From: Juglans regia
Lineage: Eukaryota > Streptophyta > Magnoliopsida > Fagales > Juglandaceae
Reading direction: 5' to 3'
Assembly (NCBI RefSeq): GCF_001411555.2
Contig: NC_049903.1
Location: 28,529,527 to 28,593,526 of the forward strand
Length of the DNA: 64,000 nucleotides
Shown here: positions 34,862 to 46,149 of the stretch, in pieces
Layout of the letters: each line of letters opens with the position of its first letter
Numbering within the stretch: position 1 is the first letter of the stretch
The notes under the pieces: generated by a model
What the model saw: only the letters and a program-made list of their open reading frames with translations
Told to the model about the DNA's origin: nothing
Database searches by the model: none
Position numbers and translations under genes: made by a program

Positions 34862-35046
34862 GGCTTCGTTTGGAATTTAAAATCATCTCAACTCATCATT
34901 ATAACTTTTTTAAATTTCAATACAAAATATAATAAATAATTCAATTTTTTCAAATCTTAAAATAATAATAATAATAAACAATAATATTCTAATAATATTT
35001 TATCAACTCAACTCAACTCAACTTAATTCAACATCTAAACGCACCC
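34862..35046 (-). mobile_element. Tourist-like MITE with TAA target duplication
   Basis: A 185-bp element with termini GGCTTCGTTTGGA and TCTAAACGCACCC (imperfect inverted repeats), flanked by TAA on both sides (34859-34861 and 35047-35049). The module elsewhere reads uninterrupted through ATAAAGACCAAAC. The 3-bp TAA duplication and GG..GTTTGG end fit PIF/Harbinger (Tourist) MITEs. Confidence 0.8.
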
Positions 35047-35049
35047 TAA

Positions 35050-35884
35050 AGATTAAACCTTGACCTCGACCTCAGCAATTTATGACGTGGAAATTTTGAT
35101 TACTTGCCTCAAGACCAAACAATACGTCGAGCAATAATTTTTCTAATTGAGTTTTGCTTCTTGTCCAATCATTTCAACTAATTAAATCTTATTATTATGC
35201 ACTATATGAATAAATTATTGACACAAAAATCTTAACAAAATTTAGCACGTTTGGAGTTCAATTTGATTAATTGAAGTTATAAAATTACAAGTACCCTTCC
35301 TGACAATAAAGTGTTTGAAAACTAATTTAGATCGGGGTACTCATTCATTATCCATCCTATACAATCATCCAACGAGCTGCCATATAAAGCAACATTGAAA
35401 ATCCCCCTAATTTATGGTTTGACAAAATAAGAAATTTTCAATTATAGCGCCAAGATTCAACTATTAGTATTAATTAATTCATCACATCGTCATGTACGTC
35501 GTTAAGATGCAATAATACACTTTAAATTCAGTAGTAGTAGTAGTGTGTGTTGAAACTATATATAAGATCAATTCCCCAAATAGCCGGACCTATATATAAA
35601 TAATACGTACATGAATATTAGTCAATGAGTAATTAATACATGAATATTAGTCAATGAGTCGTCGCATGCATGTAGGACAAGTCTTGAGGGTCGATTTCAA
35701 GGAATCAATGTATTGGCTTTCAAAAGGAAATTTCAATGCAGGCTAGGATGAATATTCATTTCATGAAAATTTCCAAGATGATTCGTTCAATTATTTCACA
35801 GGCCAGCCTAGCTTGAGATTGTCCTTTCTTATATATAAAAGTCTAGCCTAGTACTAATCCATCATTACTTACTCATAAATTAAA
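35050..35884 (+). promoter_or_regulatory. Proximal upstream module of RLK3
   Basis: It is the fourth module in series and the one joined to a gene, with a TATA sequence at 35830-35840 about 45 nt before the ATG. The phrase TTAATACATGAATATTAGTC is duplicated in tandem near 35600-35655. Confidence 0.65.
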
Positions 35885-38074
35885 ATGGCAGCAATCTCCC
35901 TTTCCATTTCCATACCGATAGTAGCCATATGGGCTATCTGGATCTTGTTATGCGGAAAGTGCTTGGATAATGCACTTCGTGAGCTTCTTGTTGCTGCATC
36001 TGGATCATCTACCCTTCAACTTAAACAAGCCAAGGCTTTGCAGGAGTTTTTTGTATCCAGCAGCATTTCCCCTCCATCTCCGAAAGGTAAAAAATCAATC
36101 GTAACCCAAATAAAAGTTCTTGTACCCATCAGCATTTCCCTCGGATTCCTGTATATTGGGTGGATTATTTTCTTGTCCCGTTGCGTGTTCAAGAAAAACC
36201 AGATTGAGTCTAGGGGATCAAAGAATGGAAACATATTCTCGATATGGAATTATGACGGACATATTGCATATGAAGACATTATTGAAGCAACCAAGGATTT
36301 TGATATTAGATATTGCATTGGAACTGGTGGTTATGGTAGCGTTTATAGAGTAGAATTACCAAGCAGAAATGTGGTTGCCATAAAGAAACTTCATCAGAGA
36401 GAGGCTGGGAATCCAATTTTCTATAAGAGTTTTATAAATGAGGTGAGGGTGTTAACAGCGATTCGATATCGAAATATTGTGAAGCTACATGGATTCTGTG
36501 TACATAAAGAATGCAGATTTTTAATTTATGAGTACATGGAAAGGGGAAGCCTATTTTGTATCCTAAGAAATGTTGATGAAGCTATGGAACTAGATTGGAG
36601 CAAGAGGGTAAACATCATCAAAGGCATAGCACACGCCTTATCTTACATGCATCATGAATGCATCCCAGCAATTGTTCATAGAGATATATCATCCAACAAC
36701 ATTTTGCTTAACTCCAAATTCCAAGCTTTAATCTCTGACTTTGGAACCGCTAAACTCCTTGATCTCGACTCCTCCAATGAAACATTGGTTGCTGGAACTT
36801 ACGGTTACATTGCTCCAGGTAAATTTTTAATTGATTATTTATACTCCAACAATGTCATTTAAATTATTTAATTAAGAATATTGAATATAATTATTCCATT
36901 AGTCATGTATCTAAATATTTTTCAAGATTATTTTTCTTTACGTTTTTTTATTGTTAGATTTAAACTTCATGAATAGTTATCACCAATTAAGCCAAAAGGA
37001 TATTAAGTTGATAAAACTAAAAAGACATGCAATAAAATCTAAAATCCCAATAATCTTAAATTATAAATTTAATTAGATATATTTGTTGTTCATTTAATTT
37101 TATGTTGAGCATAATCTAATATATTATTTAATAATAATACATTTGGAGAGTGGATAATGAGACTAAATAGGAACAGTTGGCAACTAGCAGTAATATAATA
37201 ATATATATAGTACCTTTCTAGACTCAAAGTTACATGATTTAAAAATTATATAATACTAGTCCTAGATCTTATCGAATAAAGTGCAAGCTAGCTGAATAAT
37301 CTATGATATCTATTTCTAAATATTTTATTTAAAGATATTTCAAATAAATTTATTTTTTTAAATTTATAAAAATTCTTAGATTCAAATTATGTCCTCTACA
37401 CAAAAAAAAAAAACTAATAATAATAAATAAATAGTTGAAGCTAGAACCCATTTTTGTGTACTTTGTTTATTTTTCAGAATATTATATAATGAAGTTGTCA
37501 CATCTTTTTTTAAAAGATTTATACTTTGAAAACTAAAGATTATTATCGATAACTTGATTAAATATAATTCTTCATTCAATAATTTTACTGTTACATTATA
37601 ATTATCAAATTAATTAGATGTTTTAATGTTCATTGACCGCATTTAGTCGTTCTCATCTTTTTTTCTTTCTCTATAGAGTTTGCCTACACGATGACAGTTA
37701 CTGAAAAATGCGATGTATATAGCTTTGGAGTTGTGGCACTAGAAATATTAATGGGAAGGCATCCGGGAGAACTCTTGTCCTCATTATCATCATCATCATC
37801 ATCATCATCATCTCAAAATATGATGCTAAATGAAATATTAGACCAACGCCTGGCACCTCCAAATCGTCTAATTGGACAAGAGATTTTGCTTGTTGCTACA
37901 ATAGGATTTGCATGCATGCACACTCAGCCAAAGTCTCGGCCTACAATGAAATGTGTGTCACAAGAATTTCTCTCTCGCAGGAAGCCAAATCTCATACCCT
38001 CGACAGCAGTTTCACTCGTGCAATTGAGGAAACAAGCAGCATATGTCGCTGGATCAGGATTTTCTTATTGTTAG
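35885..38074 (+). CDS. RLK3: receptor kinase lacking its LRR ectodomain
   Basis: Exon 1 is 35885-36818 and exon 2 is 37677-38074, giving 443 aa with GT-AG splice sites and the intron inside the APE glutamate codon, as in the intact copy. Residues 1-53 are the family signal peptide and start of the N-cap ([20 protein letters not shown]). The next residues ([18 protein letters not shown]) already belong to the juxtamembrane region, so the whole LRR array has been deleted without loss of frame. A TM segment ([18 protein letters not shown]) and a complete RD kinase follow: [33 protein letters not shown], and a Ser tract of nine residues. If expressed it would be a membrane-anchored cytoplasmic kinase with almost no outside part, unable to bind the usual ligand. 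Confidence 0.85.
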
Positions 38075-39633
38075 GGTATTTTGTGTCATGTCAATGTGTC
38101 TTTTACATTTATCGATCTTTTTTCAAGAAAAATATTATTTGTAAGCATTCTAAATCACCCCCATAAACCTGAACTACTCAAATTTCAAGGTTGGAAGTGG
38201 CATAAACATAATAGGGCCGATGTGTTTTTATGAGAAATGTGTGCAAATAGAAAGTAGAAGTGAATTAAGTAAAATCTGATAGAGAATTTTAGCGGACTCT
38301 TCATGTCTTCTTCATGAACAACAGGCTTTCAAAATATATTTGATATTAGGATCATCCCCAGATTCTTTGTCCTACTCAAAAAGAAAGAAACAAATTTTAC
38401 ATCTAGTTAGAGTAGTATCAAGCATAAGAGCTTAGAACTTTAAAGCCTTGAGTGGAGTCTTTCGATACTCCTCTCCGATCTTAATTGCATAAGAAAATAT
38501 ATTCAGATAAGGTTATAAAAAGTGTAAAAATATACACGTTAATTGGTCTATGCGTCAGGAAAAAAATGAAACTATTGGTCAATAACAAATATATAACAAT
38601 GGTCATATTAATGATTAACCGTGTTTTGGGCATGAGGACAAAAGAGAAAGGGGACACACTGTGTTGAGGAACTTAATTACCTTGTGAATGAATGAGATGT
38701 TAGTTTTGACAGGACTTGCAACTATAATTCCACCTGGCTGCATGAGAAACAGCAATCTTGCACTTGTTAATTTTAAAAACAAGAAAAAAATCATCACTAA
38801 GAAAGAAATATTTTCTACCCTTGCAGCAAACAACTCATATTTGACAAGCTTAGCCAAAATAAATAAAGATCATTAAACCAATTGTCTTAATGAAGGCAGG
38901 CCTTATAATCTATACACTTCTATACTTTTTTTTTTTTTTCATTTTACCCATTAGTGTGGAGCCAACTATTGTCAGATTTCTTGGGTCGCTTCCTCAGGAT
39001 CTTGTTTAAGCCACCAAGGGGATTTAGTTGTGATGGATCTAAGTTCTATTGATAATACCATTAAGTCAAGTCAAGATGGAGGATTTGTTGATAGTTGCTA
39101 GGAGTTCAAGAAAAGTACATAACTGGATACGTTGATCATCTCATCATAAAAAAAAAAAATGGACATAGTAGTTGCAACTAGATGTTTTGCATACCAGGCA
39201 CCTCTAGTCATGGTGTCCTTTTCAAATGAAAGCTTCTAGTCTTGTCGATAACCTTCCACGTATAATTGTATTAGCTTGAGACCTGCCTGTAGTGTAACAG
39301 AAACAACTAAACTAAGAATTCCTAGATGGAATCACAAAGTGCTAATTTTCACAAGCACCTTATGTAAGCCATAAGTACTAGTAGAGTTACCAAAAAGGGA
39401 TTTTCACATACTTTAGGAGTGAATGTAGTTGGAGCCCCTGAGACAAATTGTAAAGGCTCATATGACGAGTGGGTCGGGTCAGCATAAAATTCTGAAACAA
39501 ATAAGAAGTTTTATTAGCAAGCTACAACATTAAGGCACATTACAATTTTTTCAGTTGGAAGTATAGACTCCACAACATAAAATTGAAGAGATTTCATTTT
39601 CATTCTTTTACACCCTTACTTTGATGAGTAGTA
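38075..39633 (+). other. Conserved 3' flank of RLK3
   Basis: Collinear with 52871-54440 behind RLK5 and with 22606-24060 behind RLK2. No gene is called; the hydrophobic minus-strand frame at 38615-38857 lacks a domain I know. Confidence 0.55.
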
Positions 39634-39644
39634 AGGTATTTCCA

Positions 39645-39755
39645 CAATGCAAGCCATATTCAGATTCGAGCTCAGGATCCTAGTACATGTCAAACCACTT
39701 AGGCGTAACCCAAGAACTATTGAGCCACCACCCTTGGGGGCAAGTCATTAAGTCT
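39645..39755 (-). mobile_element. Candidate tRNA-derived SINE fragment
   Basis: The minus strand reads GGTGGCTCAATAGTTC, then CTGAGCTCGAATCTG about 45 bases later. These resemble the A and B boxes of a tRNA-type pol III promoter (TRGC..., GRTTCGAATC). The same insert is at 54450-54560, while the RLK2 flank goes straight through at 24059. Ends and tail are not clear. Confidence 0.35.
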
Positions 39756-41731
39756 TCTACAGGATATTGTAACTCATTCTAAAGTTAACTATGTATTGCC
39801 CTTCCTTGAAAACATCCACTCAATTGATTTGAAGCTGGCAGTGAAATAAAATAAAAGTTTTTTCTCTTCACAAATCCAATAATTTCTAATTAGCATCAAC
39901 GTTTTCATCTAGTTTTTGCCCCTCAATAGAATATTTTGTTTCTTTTCGCAGGTAGAATTTATGTTATAACAGAATGAATGAACGCATGACATCTATAGTC
40001 CATCCACACACTTACCATCTTGGTGGCAAGGTAATCAGCTCGTTTGTGGCAAAAGACACACTTGCAAAATCAAAAACAAGTACAATATGCAAAATGAACG
40101 ATCGGTGCATGCTACGTGAGTGAAAATATTACCTCCGTTAGTCTCTACTATCTATTTTCTATTCATTGCGACAGAAATTCGTTTGGAATAAACAGATACA
40201 TATATATATATATATATAATATTTACTAGGTCAAAGTAACGTGCAGAGCACGTTTGCCTAGTTAGATCAAACAGTTGTTTTACAAAAATAATATGTTATT
40301 TTACAAAATTTGTAAAAATAGTTGATGGTATATATAGCTTAGAAAACATTGCTTCAGCTTTTATACAAATAATATAATTAATAGAATATTACAAATAAAC
40401 TACTACGATCAATTCTTTAACAAGATGATTGAGTTTGCGTCATCAAGATGATGGTATTTAATGGCGTGTTTTGGGCCAAATGACATTTATTTCTCATTTT
40501 TCCTATATATTTTCGCTTTGCATTATATTTTACTAGATAACTATATAACCTCGTTGAGGATATTTCACTGTTGTGGTTCTATTTATAAAATTCTGGTACT
40601 TATGATTACTAAGTTGTGAAATTTATTTTCTTATTTTAATGTACTTTATTATTATTGGACCCTTCTTTTTCGGATTGGGCTTGTTTTAGTGTGTTTTATT
40701 CTCTTTTGGGCCCATCCCATTCGGATTTGAAGCCAAGCCCATAGCTTGCAGCCCTCTCCTCCGTTTCTCTCTAAACGGCGTCGTTTTGGCCATAGCCCTT
40801 GGGGCTTTATTTCTTTTCCTCATGCGCGCCGTCCTCTTCTTCTTCTTCTTCTTCTTCGGTTTCATCTTTCTTCCGAAATCCCAATCCTCATCTTCTTTGA
40901 CTTCAGCCTCACCTACGGTCTCCACCATGGGTTGACACATAGCTATGCCTATCTATCTTAGGGAACCTCTATTCTGACTTTCCATCGACTAAAATGCAAA
41001 AGCTGAAAAGTCTTTATTTCTTTCTCTGATCTACGACCACCCTTCTTTCTCTCAATCTTTTCAGAATTTCATGCCTGCTCTATCCAACTTGGTGCTTTCC
41101 TTTATATCAGTTTGGGATCGAGATCATCTTTTATTTTCTTTCTCTAGGCTTGGCCGTTTTCAGTTCCTTCCATCCAAATAGTAAATAGGCTGCTAGAAGA
41201 CCTCAGGCTCAGGAAAGTCAGATATGGATTCCCAAACCCCCATTTCCAGTGGACTTCGATCCTTATTATGGTATGGCTTGACTTCCCTACCGATTACTTT
41301 TGATTCCTTTTACTTTCTCTTCTCATTTCGATTTATCTTTACTTTTGTTGGCCTTTCTCCACATGCTGAAAATCAAGTGTGCAAGTGAAGAATTACTGTT
41401 GTGTTGGGTCATAAGTTAACGGGGAAAAATAGGGTTTGAATACTTGCCGCTATCATTAGTGAAAAAAAAATATTAAAATAAGAATTTCTGTCTCATAGAC
41501 CCTTTATATATATATATATATATATATAAAGATATATATATATATTATACATATATACTTTTGCTTTAAAGGTGGAGTTTGAGCTCGCAGATTCAGTACG
41601 AAAAGGCAGGCCCATCATGTTGATAATATCAGGTAAAATAAAACATCTTGCCAGAGCAGTATCTCAATAGGGATTAATTGTATTAGATCACGTTAAAGAC
41701 TTGTCGTTAACTTTAACGAAAAAAAAAACCG
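39756..41731 (+). other. Duplicated block with gene-5'-end features, unidentified
   Basis: It is collinear with 54561-56532. Around 40660-41000 it has TGGGCCCAT, the near-palindrome AAACGGCGTCGTTT, a C/T-rich leader with (CTT)n at 40838-40858 and a rise in GC content, as in the 5' end of a transcribed plant gene on the + strand. A short frame starting at 41224 (MDSQTPISSGLRSLLW) is shared with 56031, but no domain is recognised. (TA)n runs are at 40199-40219 and 41504-41530. Confidence 0.4.
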
Positions 41732-41947
41732 TTAAAACAAGAATTTCCATCTCATACACACTTTATATATACAAAGAAAAGATATAAGAAACTGACCGAA
41801 ATGGCTAGCGAATGCCACGACAGCTTTCCTATCTTTCCACAAATCAGAAATTGGGATCGCATTTCCATTCAAATCCAACACTTTCACCTTCACCAGAACA
41901 CATGCGGTATCTTCCCCTACCACTGAAGTTTCGGTACCAGTTGACAT
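41732..41947 (-). pseudogene. AAED1/PRXL2-like exon fragment, copy A
   Basis: The minus strand encodes VKVLDLNGNAIPISDLWKDR followed by KAVVAFASHFG and a GT splice donor. This is the start of the thioredoxin-fold domain of plant AAED1-like (PRXL2 family) proteins, in which HFG is followed by a Cys-x-x-Cys exon. That exon was not found downstream. The first exon seen at 56954-57156 in the other copy is missing, replaced at about 41985 by pectate lyase intron sequence. Family RHFG is SHFG here. Non-functional fragment. Confidence 0.7.
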
Positions 41948-41990
41948 CCGCAGATGTCATAATTGATCCGCTACAAAATACCGGATGGAT

Positions 41991-42018
41991 GCTATATGGT
42001 TTCTAGAAACCATATAGC
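41991..42018. repeat. Perfect 28-bp palindrome at the AAED1/PL-C junction
   Basis: The arm GCTATATGGTTTCT is followed directly by its complement. The other pectate lyase introns (9300; 59190) have only the central GTTTCTAGAAAC part and the right arm, so the left arm was created at the breakpoint. Confidence 0.9.
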
Positions 42019-42640
42019 ACCTGATCCTTGGAATGAAGGAAATAATACATAATATAGCAATAGATCCAATGAGGAAGCCCTCGATGCCTGTAGGATGGAA
42101 TAATAGAAAGAAGATGTCTCTGATAGACTCAAGCACTTGATTTAAAGTTGAGCATATTGCTTTCTCATTTATAAAAGTGTGCGGCTGTAAGTAATCTTTT
42201 CTAGCATTATGAAAGAGACTCCCGAGTCCTGACTTAATTCAGCATTATTAAAGAGACTCTTACAGTTCATACCATTGTGAATCAGCGACGATACTGCAAA
42301 ACGTTTGTGTTGCTTGACTAGTCAATGACGGAAGCATGACATCATCTGATACTCTTTTTAACTCTCATAATCCATAGTTTGACAGTGCTGTCCATATTTC
42401 AAAGTTTTGCTTGTCAAGCTACTCAGCTAGATGCCATAAAAGAGTGGTCGAAATTACGTTTAATACATTATATATGCAGGATTCACAAGTTCTTAAGCCT
42501 CAGTCAATCCTCTGAGATTGTTAAATTTATTGGAAGCGTGTGAATTTGTCTATAACCAACATATTTTTCAAGCTCCAACGGTGGAGCTGTTATTTTCATA
42601 ATGAGATTGAAATCTGTTATTTGTGACATCTCTCTAGGCA
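41991..42640 (+). pseudogene. PL-C: pectate lyase fragment (last intron and acceptor)
   Basis: It is homologous to 9300-10230 and 59190-60100, with an internal deletion near 42275 that removes about 280 bp relative to PL-A. It contains only intron sequence and the CTCTCTAG acceptor before the last exon. No pectate lyase exon remains in forward orientation. Confidence 0.75.
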
Positions 42641-42696
42641 TTGACCATATGCAGCCCGTCATTGCCTCCTCCTTGTCGGATTCCTAGAGAGATGTC
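42625..42696. repeat. Fold-back repeat containing inverted start of PL last exon
   Basis: GACATCTCTCTAGG (42625-42638) and its perfect complement CCTAGAGAGATGTC (42683-42696) flank an inverted copy of the last pectate lyase exon start (42653-42680 reads GCAGCCCGTCATTGCCTCCT, complement of the exon). ATTGCCTCCT occurs at 42661 and again at 42697, where inverted RLK4 begins. Confidence 0.9.
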
Positions 42697-43174
42697 ATTG
42701 CCTCCTCCCAATCCCAGAGTGGGAGGGATTGGACCGACGAACATGTTCGAGTAAAGTTTTAAATAGACCAAGTTCTTTAACATCCCTATGTCAAGTGGGA
42801 TACGCCCATCAAGGTTGTTCACACTAAGATTAAGGCTGACTAAATTTGGGAAGAAATAAAAGTTGAGTTTCAACTGACCTCCCAAACTTTGATCAAATCT
42901 ATCGATGGTTGTGACGCTTCCACCAGCATTGCAAGTAATACCATCCCAGTGGCAAGCACTTGAATAATTACTACAGGCTTGGGCAGTAGTACTGGATGGC
43001 CACCACCCAGTCTCCTGCAAAGCTTTGGCTTGTTTATGTTGAAGGGAAAATTAATGATCCCGATGCAGCAACAAGCAGTTGATGAAGTGCATTATCCAAA
43101 CACTTTTCGCATAACAAGATCCAGATAGCCCATGATACTATCGGTATGGAAATGTAAATAGAGGTTGCTGCCAG
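42697..43174 (-). pseudogene. RLK4: inverted 5' fragment of an LRR receptor-like kinase
   Basis: The minus strand encodes the signal peptide region, N-cap ([22 protein letters not shown]) and first two LRRs ([37 protein letters not shown]), closest to RLK1 but without RLK1's 25-bp deletion. The start codon is CTG instead of ATG (43172-43174), an insertion near 43050 breaks the frame after the signal peptide, and the gene ends in the rearrangement hub after the second LRR. No TM or kinase follows. The 128-codon frame at 42634-43020 runs into hub sequence and is a chimera. Confidence 0.85.
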
Positions 43175-44350
43175 TTTTATAAGTAATGACCGATTAGTAC
43201 TAGGCAAGACTTTTATATATAAGAAACGATACTCTCGATCTCAAGCTAGGCCTGTGAAATAATTGAATGAATCATCCTAGAAATTTACATGGAATGAATA
43301 TTCAACCTGCATTGAAATTTCCGTTTGAAATCGGCCCTCAAGACTTGTCCTACATGCATGCCACGACTCATTGACTTATATTCATGTATTAATTATATAT
43401 AGGTCCCATTTGGGGAATTGATCTTATATATATATATAGTTTCAACACACACTACTACTACTGAATTTAAAGTGTATTATTGCATCTTAACGACGTACAT
43501 GATGTGATTAGTTAATACTAATAGTTGCATGCGCAGTTTGTGGGTACTAATTTCATTGTAAAGTTTTTAACTATTTTCTATTTTACTTTTCAACAAAAAA
43601 AAAAAAAGAAACTATTTTCTATTTTAGACTTTGTGAGTACTAATTTCAATGAAATACATTTAAAACGAAAGAGGACAAAATATATTGTGTTTTTTAGTAA
43701 TTTTAACACTCCATAACCATTCATATTATTTTAAGATTCCACCGCCTTTAAAATTATTGAAATTTATAGTCAGGTTTTCAGGAAAGTAATTTTATGTATT
43801 GAAGAGTCAGAAAGTAATTTAAAGTAGGAAAGACTTCCACATTGACCCGATGATGATCAATTACTAATTCGATGAACGTGGAGAACCCTACGTTTGTAGA
43901 CCCAAATTTATCTATCCAATTAAATAGAAACTGGAGAAAAAAGAAGAAGATGAAGAAGATGAGAAAGAAACGAAACAAAAGGTCTAGAACACGTACGTGG
44001 TAGTGATGCTTCCTTTCGCTTTTCCTTTGAACTGGTTTTAGCCTTTTCCTCCTTTAACAATTTTATTCTTTTCCTATAAATAGGGGATTTTCAATTTTTT
44101 TTTATATAGCTCGTTTTCAAATTTAACTCCAATTAAGTTGATTAAGTAGTACTAATATTATTTTGTTAATACTTTTGTGTCAATAATTTATTCATACAGC
44201 CAATAATAAGATTTAATTAGTTGAAAAGATTGGGAAAAAAAAGAGCTCGATTAGAAAAATTATTGCTCGACGTATTATTTGGTGTTTACTTTTTAGTATT
44301 GATCACTTGTTCACGAGAATAGACTTCCGCACTGATCCTGTCAAAGACTT
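43175..44350 (-). promoter_or_regulatory. Inverted RLK upstream module (RLK4)
   Basis: Complement of the conserved module, with the TATA sequence at 43213-43222, the GACAAGTCTTGAGGGCCG segment, the ACGTACATGATGTG segment and the AGTCTTTTC..GACAAGTGATC anchors, ending near 44350. Together with RLK4 it forms an inverted repeat of about 1.6 kb relative to the RLK3 promoter 7 kb away. Confidence 0.7.
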
Positions 44351-46149
44351 ATTGTGTTTGGGTAACCAACACCTCTCAACACTTTCCAAATATTTTCGTA
44401 CGGATGAGGAGACTTTACATGCCAAACATGTACGAAGTAGTTTGAACAAAGTCACTTGCACTGTGTTGAACAATGTCTCTTGAACAAAGTCGAAAACACA
44501 GTCGAAGTAGTTTGAACAAAATTGCGTGCGAATGTGTTAGGGACCCCGGCCTTGTCCCAAACACTAAGGTCCACGAGTTTGTCTTGGTGAAGATGACGAC
44601 CGAGTGATCTTGCCAACTTGCTTGGCCTTCCACAAAAGGATGGTGTTTGAGTGATGGAATAATGATGCACTTGTGTAGACTAAGTGTTTAGGCTAAGGCA
44701 AATCAATGTGGGTGGCTAAACTTGTTCTTGAGTGAAGTACCAAGATGATGGAATATGAGTGTTCTAAGAGATGATTATGGGTGTTTGATGCAATGGGAAT
44801 GGCTTAAGGGTTGCCCTTGATGTTTGGGCCACTTGGATGGTGATTAGGGTAGGTATGGTGTAGTGTAGCTAGGGGTTTTGTGGGGTGGCTAGGGTGGATT
44901 TCGAGATTTGCAAGAGTTGGCTTAGGGTTAGAGTTTAGGATGATGCTAGGGTTTGGGAATGAGGTGGAAGAGTGATGCTAGGGTTTGGTTGGTTAGGGTT
45001 GCCAAAATGGCAAGGTAGGATTAGGGTTTTAGGATGTTGGATGGCTAAGATGAATGGATTGGGTTGACTTGGTCTTTGGAAGGTTGGCTAGATTTTGGAT
45101 GATTTGGAAATGGATATGGAAAGTTTGTAAGATGGAAGGAATCTTTGAGTGGAGAGGGAAATTTGAATTTGAATTAAGATGATAAGTCAATAGTTGAGTT
45201 AGAGTGATTGTGGGAAGAGTGATTTAAGGAATTGAAGAGACTTTGCAATTCCTTAAATTAAGGGATTGGAATTGAGATTTGAATTTGAATTTGAATTGGG
45301 GGAAGTCAAGACTCCTAAAAAGAATGAGTTTCCTTATAAAGCTTTGAGGTGGGCGGCTAGGGTTTATGGTAGATGATAGGGCTATTTATGGTGAGTGACA
45401 AAGATGGTAAGATGGGGACACTAGGGTTGGCGCCACTTGAGTTTAGGGTTTGGTGTAGGGAAGATGATGATGGATGGCTAGGGTTTAGGATTAGGGTTTT
45501 GGACTTAGGGCAAGAGTGTTGGATATGGAAAGTGGAATGGGCGGCTAGGGCAAATTCAAATAAGGCAAGGGTTGCCAAAATTTGAATTTGAATTCAAATT
45601 GGGAGGGTGTTTCTGCTATGGCAAGTTTGATGAGGCAAACCAATTATAGAAAGGATGACAAACACTAGGTTGGTCGACTTTTGTGGCTTGGACGGATTGG
45701 AAGAGCAAAAATAAGATGAACACCAAGAACACTATGATAAACACTTAAGAACAAAAGCAACAATACTTATGAACTTAAATAAATAAAAGAACAAACAAGA
45801 TAATTCAATACTTGATTCACGAATTGCACAATAATTGAATAAATCTCATATATTGAAAAACACAACTTGGATTCAAGAATTGCACTAAGTTGCAAGAACA
45901 AGATAGATTGAACCACACATATTCACGAATTGCAAGGTGTGATCCTCTCTTGGGGGATTCATGTATTGCACCCCAAAGAGCCTAAGTGCCGTAGCATCGT
46001 ATGATGATCTTAAGAACAAAATAGTCTACCCACTAGGGAATTTGCCAAAAAATGTAAATGCAAAGCCTATGGGTCCTATTTATTAGGATTACAACTTGGA
46101 AACCCCCAATAGGTCCATTGGAAAATAAATAATTAAATAAAAATAAATA
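44351..46149. other. Unidentified single-copy-looking spacer
   Basis: No homology to other parts of the window. From 44850 to 45600 the + strand is G-rich and holds seven TAGGGTTT motifs. The part 45700-46140 is AT-richer and contains repeated CACGAATTGCA / CAAGAATTGCA phrases. Open frames (44415-44670 -, 45357-45578 -, 45373-45585 +) show no domain. It may be the body of an unrecognised repeat. Confidence 0.4.

Noticed and set aside
36016..36234. Minus-strand frame over the RLK3 juxtamembrane region
   Set aside because: Antisense shadow of the RLK3 coding sequence.
40686..40940. Lys/Arg-rich minus-strand frame (also 55496-55747), resembling a nuclear basic protein
   Set aside because: It is the complement of a CTT/CTC-rich leader; the lysine run mirrors a microsatellite and length differs between copies.
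42634..43020. 128-codon minus-strand frame looking like a short secreted LRR protein
   Set aside because: It lacks the signal peptide in frame, and its C-terminus is rearrangement-hub sequence read through by chance.
44415..44670. Two overlapping minus-strand frames with repeated TTTGTTCAAACTAC complement
   Set aside because: Reflects short direct repeats (GTCGAAGTAGTTTGAACAAA types); no start context or domain.
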